From Roridomyces roridus (Eukaryota > Basidiomycota > Agaricomycetes > Agaricales > Mycenaceae), in the NCBI GenBank assembly GCA_029378245.1, contig JARKIF010000005.1:806001-870000 (forward strand): DNA of 64,000 bases. Direction: 5' to 3'. Position numbers and translations under genes: made by a program. Shown here one piece after another: positions 47,670-58,487 of this stretch (its first letter is position 1; every line of letters begins with the position of its first letter). The notes beneath the pieces are model-generated. The model did not search any database. It was not told the DNA's origin and saw only the letters and a program-made list of their open reading frames with translations.

Positions 47670-50600
47670 TATACCTGCAGCAATCGTTTCGCCCTCTCTC
47701 CGAATCAATATGCGCCCCATCGCTTTGTTCACGGCGTACGGCTCTACGGCAATAGGACGCGCGGTGGAGGAACCCGTTGAGCGCAGTGTTATCTGCACTT
47801 CAGCAGAAGATGCCTTGGCCAGGACACTATATTCAAGGATTCAGTCGCCGTTCCCTCGTGTATCGTGAAGGTCATACCGAGGATTGGGCTTCACGACCTT
47901 GCCCGTTGTCCGATCGAGGCTGGAAATCAGTTTTGAGACAGTCGCCGGTACATCACGCGAGTGGTGGAAGAGCTCGACCTGGAAAGCTTTGAAAAGAAAA
48001 TAGCAAGACTCGACTCAACACCCACCATTGTGCCCGAAATGATTGGCACTTGAATATCGAAAATGATAATCTTGGCCGTGAACACGGAGGCGAGAGGGAC
48101 GGGATCCGTGGGTGGACACAAAACACTGCCGATCGACAGTTGTATCGGGTCGACGGAGACCAAAGCCAAGGTGAGATTAGAGCCCGCTGCAGCCCACGGA
48201 ACGTGCTCCTCCTCTACTTCAATGGCTATCGGTTGTTTAGTGACACTCGGGTTATTTTCAACAAGCAACATACTTTTCACCACCGCCGTTTCATCCCCAG
48301 GAAGTATACGCAGCTTCTCGCCAACTTGAACTACACCACTGAGAAGCCGACCAGAGACAGAAGTTCCTGATCCCTGGCCTTTGAATATGTTGGAGATGGG
48401 TATTCGCGCCGGAGACAAAAAGTCTCGACTCGGGGGTTCCAATTCGTCTGCCAGTGATGAGAACGAGCTGGTACAAAGGACATGAAGACCTACCGAGTAA
48501 ATCGACCAATGTGGGTCCCTTGTACCACGTGAGTAGTTGTTGAGCCTCGTCGCCTTCGCATTTGGCAAGATTAACTCCCGACAGTGCGCCCACCGGCACA
48601 AACTTGGTTTTGCTCGGATGGAATCCGGACTGAACAATGAATGGCCGAAGAAGTGTACAGATATCATCGTATCTGTCTTTCTCCCATTGAACCTGGAGAG
48701 TGTAAATACGCGGATAGACCCGTTGATGGGCGAGCATACCTGATCCAATTTATTTACCGCAACGATCAACTGTGCGACCCCGAGACTTCTGGCAAGGATA
48801 AGATGCTCCCGAGTCTGGCCGCCACGGTCGAATCCCGCCTCAAACTCGCCCGTAGACGCATCCACGACGAGTAAAGCACAATCAGCCTGCGACGCTCCAG
48901 AGATCATGTTGGGGATAAACTCTTTGTGACCCGGTGCGTCCAACACGGTGATTTGCTGCTTCTTCGTATGGAACGATTGTAGAGCAATATCCATTGTGAT
49001 CCCTCTGAACGTAAATATTTAGCAAGGAGCCTTGGTCAAAGATGTCGGACACACCTTTCTCTTTCCTCCGTAGTACCATCAAGCCCCCATGCCCAACTGA
49101 AACTGCTCTTTCCTACTTTGGAGCTATTTCTCTCGTTGGCTGCACGGGTTCGATCATCCATTCTACCCAGTTCGTACAAAAGCCTCCCCATCAAGGTAGA
49201 CTTGCCGGCATCGACGTGTCCTGAAATACATGGGTTGCGAGTCCCCGTCAGACGGAACATACCGACTCACCGATCACAACGAGACTCAGTCCTCGTTTAT
49301 CTTTCCCGCTCTTTCTCACTTCCTCTAACAGTTTGTCCTGCGCAAAGTTCATCTTGGGGGCTTCTTCGACCTTGGATGGCTCGTTATCCAGTAGATTCAG
49401 CCCCGACAAATCCATTTGCCGCTGATCCAACGTCGTCGCGGTCGTCTTGGCAGGTGTTTTCTTCTTCACGGGTGTCTTGCTGCCCGAAGGAGACGCCGAG
49501 CGAGAGGATGCCGCAGACTTGCCATCGCCCAACTGCTTCTGAGCAAGTAACTTTTGCGCCTTTTCACGTTCTCGAGCGGCTGAACACGTAAGGGAAAACC
49601 AATGAAATAAAAATATTAGCAATCGTACAACAGGTTTCCAAAAAAAAAAAGAAAGAAAATCAGATTTTTGAAGTAAAAGGTTTGGTAGTAAAAGCGGAAT
49701 GGGGCGATTTCTTGGTGTGGGCAAGGGATGTATCGCGACGAGCGTTCAACACGATGTCATCGGGGCTCGGATCATCAAACTTGAACCCGCTGGGGGTGAA
49801 GAGATGGGGAACAGGGGCAGGGTGCCGTTTCGACCGTCGTTGTTTGTGAGCCAGCTTCTCCTTCAGCTGTTTCTGTTTCTCAACCTCCCGAGTCTCCGTA
49901 TCAGATGAGTCTGAAGGCGACGCATCATCAACGAGCAGGGAGGCAAAAGCAGATGGGCTTGCCCGCGTCCGACTCGGTTTGGGTAAGAACATGGAAGGAA
50001 CGGCAGGTGGTGGGGCTGCAGGAACCACGGGCTGCGGTACCTGCTTCTCCTGGGCCTTCTTGATCTTCATCGCCAGCTTCGACTTCTTGGCATCTCCGGA
50101 CATGGACGCAGGAAGAGGAACCACATATGGAGCTGTGCTCTTCAGAGGTGGGGCAGGATTTGTCAGCGAATAGAGCGATTGATATGATGTGGTGATTGCA
50201 GTGGTGACCGTCGAGCCATTGGCGATGGGGGTGAGATATTCTGTATGTTCTTCCGGTAGAGGAGGTGGCCCGGACAACGGAGTCGTCTGGGGAGGCTTGG
50301 CGGTACGTGCCGCCTTGTTTGCCTGCGCGAGCAGAGCGAGTTTGGATGGTTGCCGAGCAGGGGACGAGCTGCTGGACGAAGGCATCACAGGCACTTTCGA
50401 CGGTGTAGGCGCCGAAGGCCTATGGAATGTCGGCGTCGGGGTCTGAGATGCCTCGGTTGCGCTCGTTTGGGCAACGGGACTGTGATCCTCGGCTTCCAAA
50501 TCAAGGGCCGTCTGTATGGCACGCCGTACGTGGGAGGAGGTGGATGAGATTGTTTCGGTGGACACCACGGAACCTGGGGCACGCAAGGACTGAGATGCGG

Positions 50601-52012
50601 GCCTGAGGTTCGGATACGTCTTGACGGAGCCCGAAAAGGTTTTCACCGAGCCCGTGACATCGAGCCCGGTGGATCGAGAACTTTCGCTCCTCGCGCTAGT
50701 CGTCGAGGCTCTGCTGGCAGCGAGCATGGCCAATTTAGATTTTTTGGCAGAGGCTGATGCAGATTTCGACTGAATATGACTGTTGGATTTAGAAGTCATA
50801 TCTGGGATATCAGGAATGGTATCCAAGGGAGGAAGAGGTTCGCTGGGTGCTCGAGGAGTTGGGTTGCTGTCGTAGCTGTCCGACTCGGAGGGCGGAAGGG
50901 AGGGCGGAGGTTCGTAGAGTGATAAACGATGCACGGCTGAATCCGAAGGCGAGACTGGTATCAGATCTGGATCTATCGAGTGCCTCACAGAGTCGACTTG
51001 AGGGTCATCTAAGTAACAACATAAATGACTAGATATCCAAAACAAAAACACGAGAAACTCACCTACGGCTTGCCCATAGGATGTTGGAACAGAGCTCACC
51101 GGTCGAGGAACGGTAAGAGACCTGAGTTGGCGCCGGATAGGCCAGTTTGGAGAACGAGGTGAAACAATCTCTGTGTGTTCCGTGCGCTCGGAAATGGTGC
51201 TCAATTCTCGTCTGGCGGGAGTCCCTCCGTCCACAGGGTCCAACACCTCATCTTGCGGATACATCTGCTGAGCGCGAACGATCAGAGGAACACGAGACAT
51301 GTCCTCTGTCGGATCTTCCTCTGGCGCACGGCGGGGTACGACGGATTGAGGGTTATATTCGCCGTAACCCAGCTCTGGCAATGGAGGAAGCTCCTTTAGG
51401 GTATGTGGTTGCGCTGAGGGGCAGATGAGCCGAGGTTCTGGTAGTACCTAGGAAGCACGGAGCCGGGGTAGATGGAGAAGACGTGCACCTGCTCATTACG
51501 CGTAATTCTCGACAAGCCCGACCAGATACTCGACAACGAAGGGGGAGGGAATAAAGCAAGTCAGATAACGAGACTTACCTTTACGTTCTTGCGCCAGATG
51601 CAGCTTCTCAATCTCCTCTGGATGCAGATTCAGGTCAAGCGTGAGCAGCAGACTGCTTCACGAACCGAGTGCCCATTGCACAGTCTCGTCGATGTCGAAA
51701 TGGCAGTCCCAGAGAACGTCCTTGATGTCTACGTCGGAAATCCCTGAATGATCGGCGCCGCCTATGATGTCCCGCACTCGATCCAAGCCGTCGTTGAGAT
51801 GCGCTGCAAACGGTTGGTGAGTCGGCGATGGCACAAGGAGCGTAGTATGCGTGCCTTGGTCCTCGGGCGAAACGTATTCTTCTCCTCCATCGGACAGGGC
51901 ATCGTCATCGTCTAGCTGAGCTGTGGAGATATTGAGAGCGCCGCAATGAGAAGAGTATGGGGAGCTGACAGCTGAGGTTGTTGCCCTTGAAGAGCGTATG
52001 ACGAGCGACCAT
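47646..52012 (-). CDS. HBS1: Hbs1 ribosome-rescue GTPase with long Ski7-like central exon
   Basis: Translational GTPase that works with Dom34/Pelota to release stalled ribosomes. Starts [14 protein letters not shown] at 52012. The HBS1 N-terminal domain includes [19 protein letters not shown] and [21 protein letters not shown] Ser/Pro-rich region of about 550 residues (49.7-51.4 kb) contains repeated SKLA motifs and [17 protein letters not shown]. The G domain has [18 protein letters not shown] (G1), [18 protein letters not shown] (G3) and AVNKLDQ (G4). Domains II and III include [20 protein letters not shown] and VPIISGTM, ending [20 protein letters not shown] with a TAG at 47646-47648. Seven or more exons. 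Retention of the intron after NARR would add TSLAHTKK and stop at 49660, giving a Ski7-like short form. Confidence 0.92.
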
Positions 52013-52067
52013 TGCAAGCCGTGTTGATGATCGATCAAAACAACCCAAAATCCTTTCGTTCTCCGCC
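52013..52067. promoter_or_regulatory. 55-bp shared upstream region, HBS1 / RIM1
   Basis: The start codons of HBS1 (minus) and the SSB gene (plus) are 55 bp apart and divergent. No TATA box is visible. Another in-frame minus ATG exists inside the SSB start, but the HBS1 N-terminal motif fixes 52012. Confidence 0.5.
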
Positions 52068-52716
52068 ATGTTCAGCACTCTCCGCGTTAACGCTTCACGC
52101 GCCTCTGTTCGCGTCTGTAGCTCTCCTATCCGTCTCCCACATGAAATCTCACACTGGGTACTCAGGCCTTCTCCACGTCTACGCGTAGACAGGATCTCGC
52201 CAAAGTCATCCTCATTGGCAACCTGGGCAAGGACCCAGAGATAAAAACGACAAGGAACGACAAGGAATACGTCTCGTGCGCGTCTTATCCCTTGGAAGAC
52301 TCTACTGGACTCACAGCTTGTAGGTATTCTGTCGCGACCACCAGCCGCTTGCCTCCTGGACCCGATGGCGGTGAGAACAGGCTCTTGTCCGACCTCAAGA
52401 GCGTGTCTAATTTTCATCAGAGTGGAACAGCAGCACCACCTGGCACCGAGTGCTCTCCTTCCTCCCAGGTTCCAACAAGTACCTACAAACGCTGAAAGCT
52501 GGGAGCAAAGTGTACGTCGAGGCAGGCTACGAAATCCGCGAGCCTGAATCAGGTTCGGACCCTTCGACGCCCGAGGGACAGCGCCAGATCTTTCTCCGTC
52601 ACGGTACGTTGACCCTCACCTCGTTTCTGACATTGCTGATTTTGCTTGTAGAAAGCATTCGTGTCATCTCTCCGCCACGAGCAAAAGAAGTAGCGGGAGA
52701 TGAGGAACACCACTGA
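52068..52716 (+). CDS. RIM1: mitochondrial single-stranded DNA-binding protein
   Basis: OB-fold protein that coats single-stranded mitochondrial DNA. Exon 1 MFSTLRVNASRASVRV is a presequence. After a short intron comes AFSTSTRRQDLAKVILIGNL, then GKDPEIKTTRNDKEYVSYSV, ATTSRLPPGPDGEWNSSTTW, HRVLSFLPGSNKYLQTLKAG, SKVYVEAGYEIREPESGSD and FLRHESIRVISPPRAKEV. The GNLGKDPE start, the W-H-R pair and KVYVEG-type strand are the SSB signatures. Five exons, about 150 residues, ending GDEEHH. Convergent with CWC21 (114 bp). Confidence 0.93.
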
Positions 52717-52830
52717 AGACGTCTCTACTATATCTGTACTTGCTACCATACTACTTTGACTTATTTCATCCCTTCTCACCAGAGTGAAGACCTTCAAAAG
52801 TTAATAAGTACTACATACATGATAGGAATT

Positions 52831-53875
52831 TTAGCGAGAACGAGAACGGCCGGTGCTAACAGACATGGACGATCCAGTCGAGGCGGAACGGCCGCGGCGA
52901 GGCGGGGGCGACTTGGGTTTATCCACACTGGTGGGTGGAGGCGCACGGTCACGACGTGGAGGCGACTGGTCACGAAGTGGAGGAGACCGGTCACGACGTG
53001 GAGGAGACCGGTCACGACGGGGTGGAGATCGGTCTCGGTCACGACGAGGAGGTGAAGTAGACATGCGGCGACGACGAGGGGGAGAACGAGAACGAGATGG
53101 AGACCGCGACGGTGAACGAGAGTCCAAACGACGGCGAGAGCGAGGAGCAGGGCTTCGGCTTCGGCTTGGTCTGTCAGATCTGCGAGGCGGGGGAGCAGGT
53201 ATGTCCCGACGGCGCTGCTCTGCCTCTTTGCGTTGCCTATCCTCTTCCCTGCGCCTGAGCCGTTCACGCTCCTTGCGCTCAGCCTCCCACCGTGCCTTCT
53301 GTTCTTCCATACGTGCACGGTCTGCATCACGCCGACGGTCCCTCTCCTCCCGCTGAGCCTTCATCAGCACCCTTTCTTCATCCTGCTTCTCTCGATTGAA
53401 CGCATCGCCTTCCACATAATTTGCGCGTGTCCCAAAAGCATTGGCCATCTTGGACAACTCCGTCTTTTTGGCTGCAGCGAGCGCGTGTGTATCCCCAGCC
53501 TTGATACGGCCTGCAGGTGGCCCCATTGCAGCGAGATTGGCGAGAAGTTTTTCGCGCAGAGCGCTGACCTGCTCCTCGATTTTGTCCTCGTCCAGCCTGG
53601 TTTCATGGTCAATAAGCAGCGATAGCAGTAATTCGAAAGACAGACCCTTCATCCTGGAGCTTGAGTTCGAGCTCGAGGCATTTGACTTCGACCTTGCGTT
53701 TGCGCTCGTGTTCGAGAATGCCCTCGTCCGGCTCGCGGTGTTTTGGAGGAGCAGCGTCCCAGGCGCTGGCGCGGTCTTGAGCAGGCTCATGGGAGCGCAG
53801 ACTGGACAGATTCCGTATAACGTAGCCATTGGTACCACTTCCCCGAGGCGTCGTTAATCCGATTCCGTTGTACAT
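52831..53875 (-). CDS. CWC21: Cwc21 pre-mRNA splicing factor with SR tail
   Basis: Spliceosomal protein near the catalytic centre, related to the N-terminus of SRRM2. Starts MYNGIGLTTPRGSGTNGYVI at 53875, the invariant Cwc21 N-terminus, then RNLSSLRSHEPAQDRASAWD. The cwf21 domain continues ILEHERKRKVEVKCLELELK and, after a 49-bp intron, LDEDKIEEQVSALREKLL. Residues after 130 form a Lys/Arg/Glu helix (RDADRARMEEQKARWEAERK), and the last 110 are an Arg/Ser domain with repeated SPPRRDR. Ends TGRSRSR. Unlike yeast Cwc21 it carries a long SR tail, closer to animal SRRM2 or other basidiomycetes. Confidence 0.93.
52948..53033 (-). repeat. 21-bp tandem repeat in CWC21 coding SPPRRDR
   Basis: About four units of a 21-bp sequence (forward strand form GGTCACGACGTGGAGGAGACC) encode the heptad SPPRRDR on the minus strand. 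One unit has changed to SPPLRDQ-like, so the array is diverging. Confidence 0.7.
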
Positions 53876-54433
53876 GGTCGAGGAGGCTGGTAGGTTTGAT
53901 CACGGAACCAAACAAATAGATGAGAGCGCATCACGATTGCCGCATGCGGCTTCCACCCAATTCTCGGTCTACTTCGAGTCGCAACAGACGGTTTGCCTGA
54001 AGTCCAATGGTATTATCATTTGCCCCTCTCTGCACAATGGCCCACCTTTGCACAGCGATCAATGATTTTCCCCCGAACTCGTTTTTGCCTTAATAGCCTC
54101 GGGATTTTGACCCATTTCAATCCTGGAAGTGTGTATTTTGTGACTATAATTTTTTTCAGAGTGAAAAGAGCCTGAGAAAGGTTCAAAAATTCGACGACTT
54201 TGTTGTGCACAGGGAGGTATTTTGATGGCTAGCATCGGCAGCTCCATCACAGTCTCAATTGGTAGCCAATGGACAAACTACTTTCGGGGCACTATCTAGG
54301 TATGTTATGGATGTCTGCTGTCGAATCCGAGCACTGAGCGGACGACAAATGAGCTCAGAGCAAGGCCATCAAAATTTCTGTGCAGACAAGGGCAAATGAT
54401 GGTATTAAGATTATGCTACAATAACTCTAAGTT
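53876..54433. other. intergenic region, AT-richer than surroundings
   Basis: Upstream of CWC21 and downstream of the alpha/beta hydrolase. It contains a close inverted pair ATTGG...CCAAT near 54255-54275, possible CCAAT-box sites. No gene is supportable. Confidence 0.5.
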
Positions 54434-55925
54434 CTATGATGGCACACGATCCAACTCGCGAACGACCAAAGAGTCGACCGCCTCCGGGTTATCCAAGTAG
54501 ACGTGGTGACCCGCATTGTTCACGATATACGACCGGCAGTTTCCATTTCCGGACTTACGAAGAGAATCTACGGAATCCTCGCCTCCTTGAGGGTCCATCC
54601 AGTCATGATCGCCGTCTGTGAATTCGTCAGTGAGCTGGGGAATTCGCAGCAGAAATTCGACTCACAAATGAACGTAACGGGTATCTTGAGAGCTGCTACT
54701 CGGTCAACTAGCGGCATGCGAGCGATGGCACCGGGGCTGAGTATATGGGAAATGCAGTACTCCCCAGAGCCTCAAGATTCAACGTCAGAATATTGCAAAT
54801 AGATGAGAAAACGACCAACTAACCTTTCGCGAGGGTTATATTGAGAATGTAGTCGTGCATATTGCGGGTCTCCTCCTCCGTCAATCCACTGAAGCGCCGA
54901 CTCGAATATTTCCCAATCAAGAGCGGGCCCCAGAAAACGGTCGAGCGCACGACCTGGAATGGACTCCACCCTTGCAACAGGTGAATAAAAACGTCGTTTA
55001 CCACTGGGATGAGCTCACCTTCCTCCCACAGGTGCATAAAGAGACGTCGAGTTCGACTGGGTCGAGCTTTGGCAGCACTTTGCTCTGCACGAATCTCGTC
55101 GACCTTCTGCTGTGTGGCCGGCTCAATCGACGCGGTGGAAGGGTTGCTGGAGGTCGGAGGCGACTCGAGCTCTCGTTCTGGAGCAGTGGTCGCATTGGGG
55201 TCGCGCGGCACTCCAGCAGGCGAAAGGAGGATCAGCTTGTTCACGCGGTGCGGGTATTTGAGGGCGTAGGCAACGCTGAAATAACCTCCCAGACTGTGGC
55301 CAATGAGCGTCATCTGTTCCAGCTTCATCTTTTCCCGCCACTCTTCGAGCGAGTCGATGAACTGCAGGGAAATTAAAAAACAAGGTTATACTTTGACGAG
55401 GTGGTTACGCACAAATGCCTCGGCTTCGGTGACGCGCGCATGCGTGTCTTTGCGCGACGCCTTCATAACGAATGGGACTCGGGCTGATCGTCCCATCCCG
55501 AGCTGAGGAGAGGTCAGAGATGGGACAGAGCACCTCGCTGGAATACTCACCCAATCAACCGCATACACTGAGGTTCCCCGTTTGTTTGCCCAGCCGGCCA
55601 GGGACATTAGGTTCATAAAGAAGAAGCCCAGCCCTGCACCGTAACCGTGTAGCAGGACAGCGGGTGGCGGAGCATTAGGTGAGGGCGAAGTGCTAGTTAT
55701 GGCAACAGTATTGAGATAATGTTTCGGAGTAGCGAGGTCGACACGCAAGCTCTTTGCGACAACTGGACCAGAATCTGCTCCAAAGAATGGCAGGCGACGG
55801 AGGAGACGCTCTTCGGCTACTGCGCTAGCCTTTTCGCCTACAGTCCACCAGCTTCGTACGGACGCCGAGAAGGCGGAGGGTATTTCGCGAGCTGGAGGGA
55901 GGGCCGAGGGGGCTAAAGCAGCCAT
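54434..55925 (-). CDS. ABHD4/5- or Cld1-like alpha/beta hydrolase
   Basis: Phospholipid hydrolase or acyltransferase of the CGI-58 group. From MAALAPSALPPAREIPSAF (55925): a head ending VVAKSLRVDLATPKHYLNTV, PPAVLLHGYGAGLGFFFMNL, VYAVDWLGMGRSARVPF, MTLIGHSLGGYFSVAYALKY (nucleophile Ser), ILLSPAGVPRDP, a variable lid, SPFQVVRSTVFWGPLLIGKY and RRFSGLTEEETRNMHDYILN. The C-terminus has GDHDWMDPQGG (Asp) and NNAGHHVYLDNPEAVDSL, carrying the catalytic His and an HX4D motif. Stop at 54434-54436. The nucleophile Ser is present, unlike animal ABHD5, so lipase activity is plausible; yeast Cld1 acts just before tafazzin. About five exons. Confidence 0.85.
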
Positions 55926-56051
55926 GAAACGGAGAGAACGAGAAGGATGCAGCGCGCAGTCGTGCTCAAGGTGGTTTTGTAATAAGTAGTTCGGCTGTGC
56001 CGGCGCGTCATTCGGCGCCGGCTAGATCACATTACACAAACACGCTGACTA

Positions 56052-57904
56052 CTACAGGGAAGGTACGTTAATCGTCCGGTCAGGGTATCTGCGTTGCGTC
56101 TTAGCATCCAAGGTTCGCAAAAAAAGGGACTCATCACTCACTTTGCTTTTATGCGCGCCGCCAAATCCTCTTCGTAAATCTGGTCAGGACCCAGCTGGTT
56201 TCCAAGCGTCAGCCATCCTGGCCGAGTATTGTGAGGCCGTCCAAAAATCTCAATCTTGCGCCCTCCAGGACACATGCGCTCAATCAGACCATACACTTCG
56301 TCTGGCTTCCTGCTCGTCTCCCGCACCTCACTCACAATCACGTCCGTATCCAAGCCCCGGTTTGCCCACTTGGGCAGCACAAGTGCCCCTGTCGCATCGA
56401 CACGTGTCTTGACGCCGACCAGCATGTGCTCCTTGGTGTGATTCAACCAGTGCCCCGTCCGTCCCGTACGAATGACCCGCTGAAGCTGATTCGTCTTGAC
56501 CCATATCACCTCGTCTATGCGGGTGTAGCCCCACACTTTCAGGCATTCACGCCCGACCTCCATTGCGCGTCCCGTTACCCACAGGAACAGCAAGCCCTCG
56601 TCCTGTAATGTTGGAATCGGCATGGCACGCATTTCATCGTCTGTCATCGTTCCGTACGGCAACTAAGAACATGTTCAATTTCAACATATACTGCAAGCAA
56701 ACGACGTACACTCATGTGAATATCCCATGGCGGATCTGCCATGATAACATGGAATTTTCCCAGCACCGAATAATCGAACCGCCGCACGTCGCAGTTGACC
56801 CATTGAGGTGGAGGCTGCTCGTCGATGAATATTGCCCGCGCACTCATGGCACAGTACACACCGGTTTCGCTTCCTGACCAGACGGACCCAGTCCAATCCC
56901 AAGCTTATGCAGCCGTCGCTCGGGGGTAGTCTTGGGACGCTCGTTACTTCGCGACCAATCCCCGTCGCTCCCGTCCCAGTCGATCTCGTAGTGCAAGTAA
57001 CGGCAGGGCGCCTTGTCCTTGCCGCGTCCACCTGCGCCAAGTCCAGAAGGCAGGGACGATGGTCCACGAGTATTTGGTGGGGCATGGTTCCCCGGAAACG
57101 GTGGGATTGAGGGAGATTGGGCGTAAGTGGGCTCCGAATAACAGGTGTTCAGGTAGGAACAGTGACCCAGAGCGGGGTCAGTGTGAGGTCGCATCAAGGG
57201 CCGGAAATGTATGAGATCGCAAATGCTGGTGGGTGCAGAGGAGGACGTTCCAGCAAGCGTTTCGTCCTGACGCCGCGCTTTAGCACATTCGTCCTTTGTA
57301 ATATGCGAACAGATGGGTTCAAAATTGTCTTCGGGAGATCCAAACTACGCAGGGTCAGTTTGGAATCTTCTCGTCAGTTCAACACACGGACCTGTTCAGC
57401 CAGTAGACGCCCTTTCGCAGTTCCCGTTTGCATGATAGCATACACCTCTCTCAATTCCTTGCTCAGGCTGCCCAGTGTCGTCGCTTGGGGCTCAAGTGTG
57501 GTTTCCTCAGCATCGCCATCCGCAGAGTCGGCCTCCTCATCGACGACACGCTTGCGTTTCCGAGGATGGAGGCTTTGACCAAGAAGAACGCCGGAATTAT
57601 TGAAAGTCACGTCCATGACAGTGAGCTCCCCATTTCCACGGGACACGGAGAGCGTTCCATGCTCCCATGAGGCCGCAAAGCTCTCCAATATTGATTCAAA
57701 ACGCGACAAGTCGGTCAGTCGAAATCGCGGACCAGTAGAGAGAGGTATAGCGCGAATGAGGAGCTGCGAAGCAGTTATCGGTGCAGAGACTTTGCCAGAG
57801 AGGAATAGAGATCGCAGAGCCGCCGAGGCGACGGCTTTCAGTTCGTCAGTGGTTCCGGTCATCAAGCGAATTGATGGTAAACCTCTTTTGATCACAACCT
57901 CCAT
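56052..57904 (-). CDS. IME4: METTL3/Ime4 mRNA N6-adenosine methyltransferase
   Basis: Catalytic subunit of the mRNA m6A writer. The start at 57904 ([20 protein letters not shown]) overlaps the start of the next gene; an internal Met at about 57859 is an alternative. The N-terminal half includes [20 protein letters not shown]. Next is a zinc-finger region with CSYLNTC and [12 protein letters not shown] separated by a 45-residue insert. The MT-A70 domain follows: [39 protein letters not shown] (catalytic DPPW), [40 protein letters not shown] and [27 protein letters not shown] intron precedes the last exon, giving [15 protein letters not shown] and a TAG at 56052-56054. Confidence 0.92.
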
Positions 57905-58487
57905 GTTGCGTCTAGGACACCGCGCTCTTGCGCCTCAAATTATCCCACAGACTCGCAGCATCCGTATGAAAGGAAATAAACTCTTTTCCGTGAGCTCTGA
58001 AAAGGAGAGCGAGCTGCTCCTCAGGGTAACAAGCCGCACATTCGCGCCCACGATCACATTTCAACAGCAGAAACAGAATCTCGAAGCACAATATGAGCTC
58101 GCAAAAACCCGTCTGGCGGAGGAGGATGAAGCGAAACGGAAAGCTGGCACTGATCGCGTTCACCATCCACCAAAACCGGAGCCGCCCAAGCCTAAATCCC
58201 GACCACTGGACAGTGTAGGAACCAGTATATGGGGAGCCACAGTCAGTACCGAAGATGAAAAGAAATTAGCGTCCTATGGAATTAAATCTTGTGAGCATGC
58301 CCACTTCCCACTTCTGCCGACGTTGAACGGTCTAGTGGATGAACTGCGTGCGGCATACCAAGAAGCAGAGTCGGATTTGAACCGTCCTCCTTATCCTTCA
58401 GTGGAGCGCTTGCGCCCTCGACTCCGACTGGCTCACCAAGTGTACAAATCCATTCCGCAGACTCTTTCTTTCGGTAGAAAACAGTAA
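57903..58487 (+). CDS. unknown protein with mitochondrial-type N-terminus
   Basis: Not recognised. A single open frame of 194 residues from the ATG at 57903. The head [20 protein letters not shown] is rich in Arg and hydroxyl residues with no acidic residue, typical of a mitochondrial presequence. Next come a helical charged stretch (QQQKQNLEAQYELAKTRLAE), a Pro/Lys linker (PPKPEPPKPKSRP), and a C-terminal piece LDSVGTSIWGATVSTEDEKK to PQTLSFGRKQ. A short intron inside the C-terminal half is possible. The start codon overlaps that of METTL3 by two bases on the other strand, and its TAA (58485-58487) abuts the SFR1 stop. Confidence 0.6.
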   Translation: MLRLGHRALAPQIIPQTRSIRMKGNKLFSVSSEKESELLLRVTSRTFAPTITFQQQKQNLEAQYELAKTRLAEEDEAKRKAGTDRVHHPPKPEPPKPKSRPLDSVGTSIWGATVSTEDEKKLASYGIKSCEHAHFPLLPTLNGLVDELRAAYQEAESDLNRPPYPSVERLRPRLRLAHQVYKSIPQTLSFGRKQ

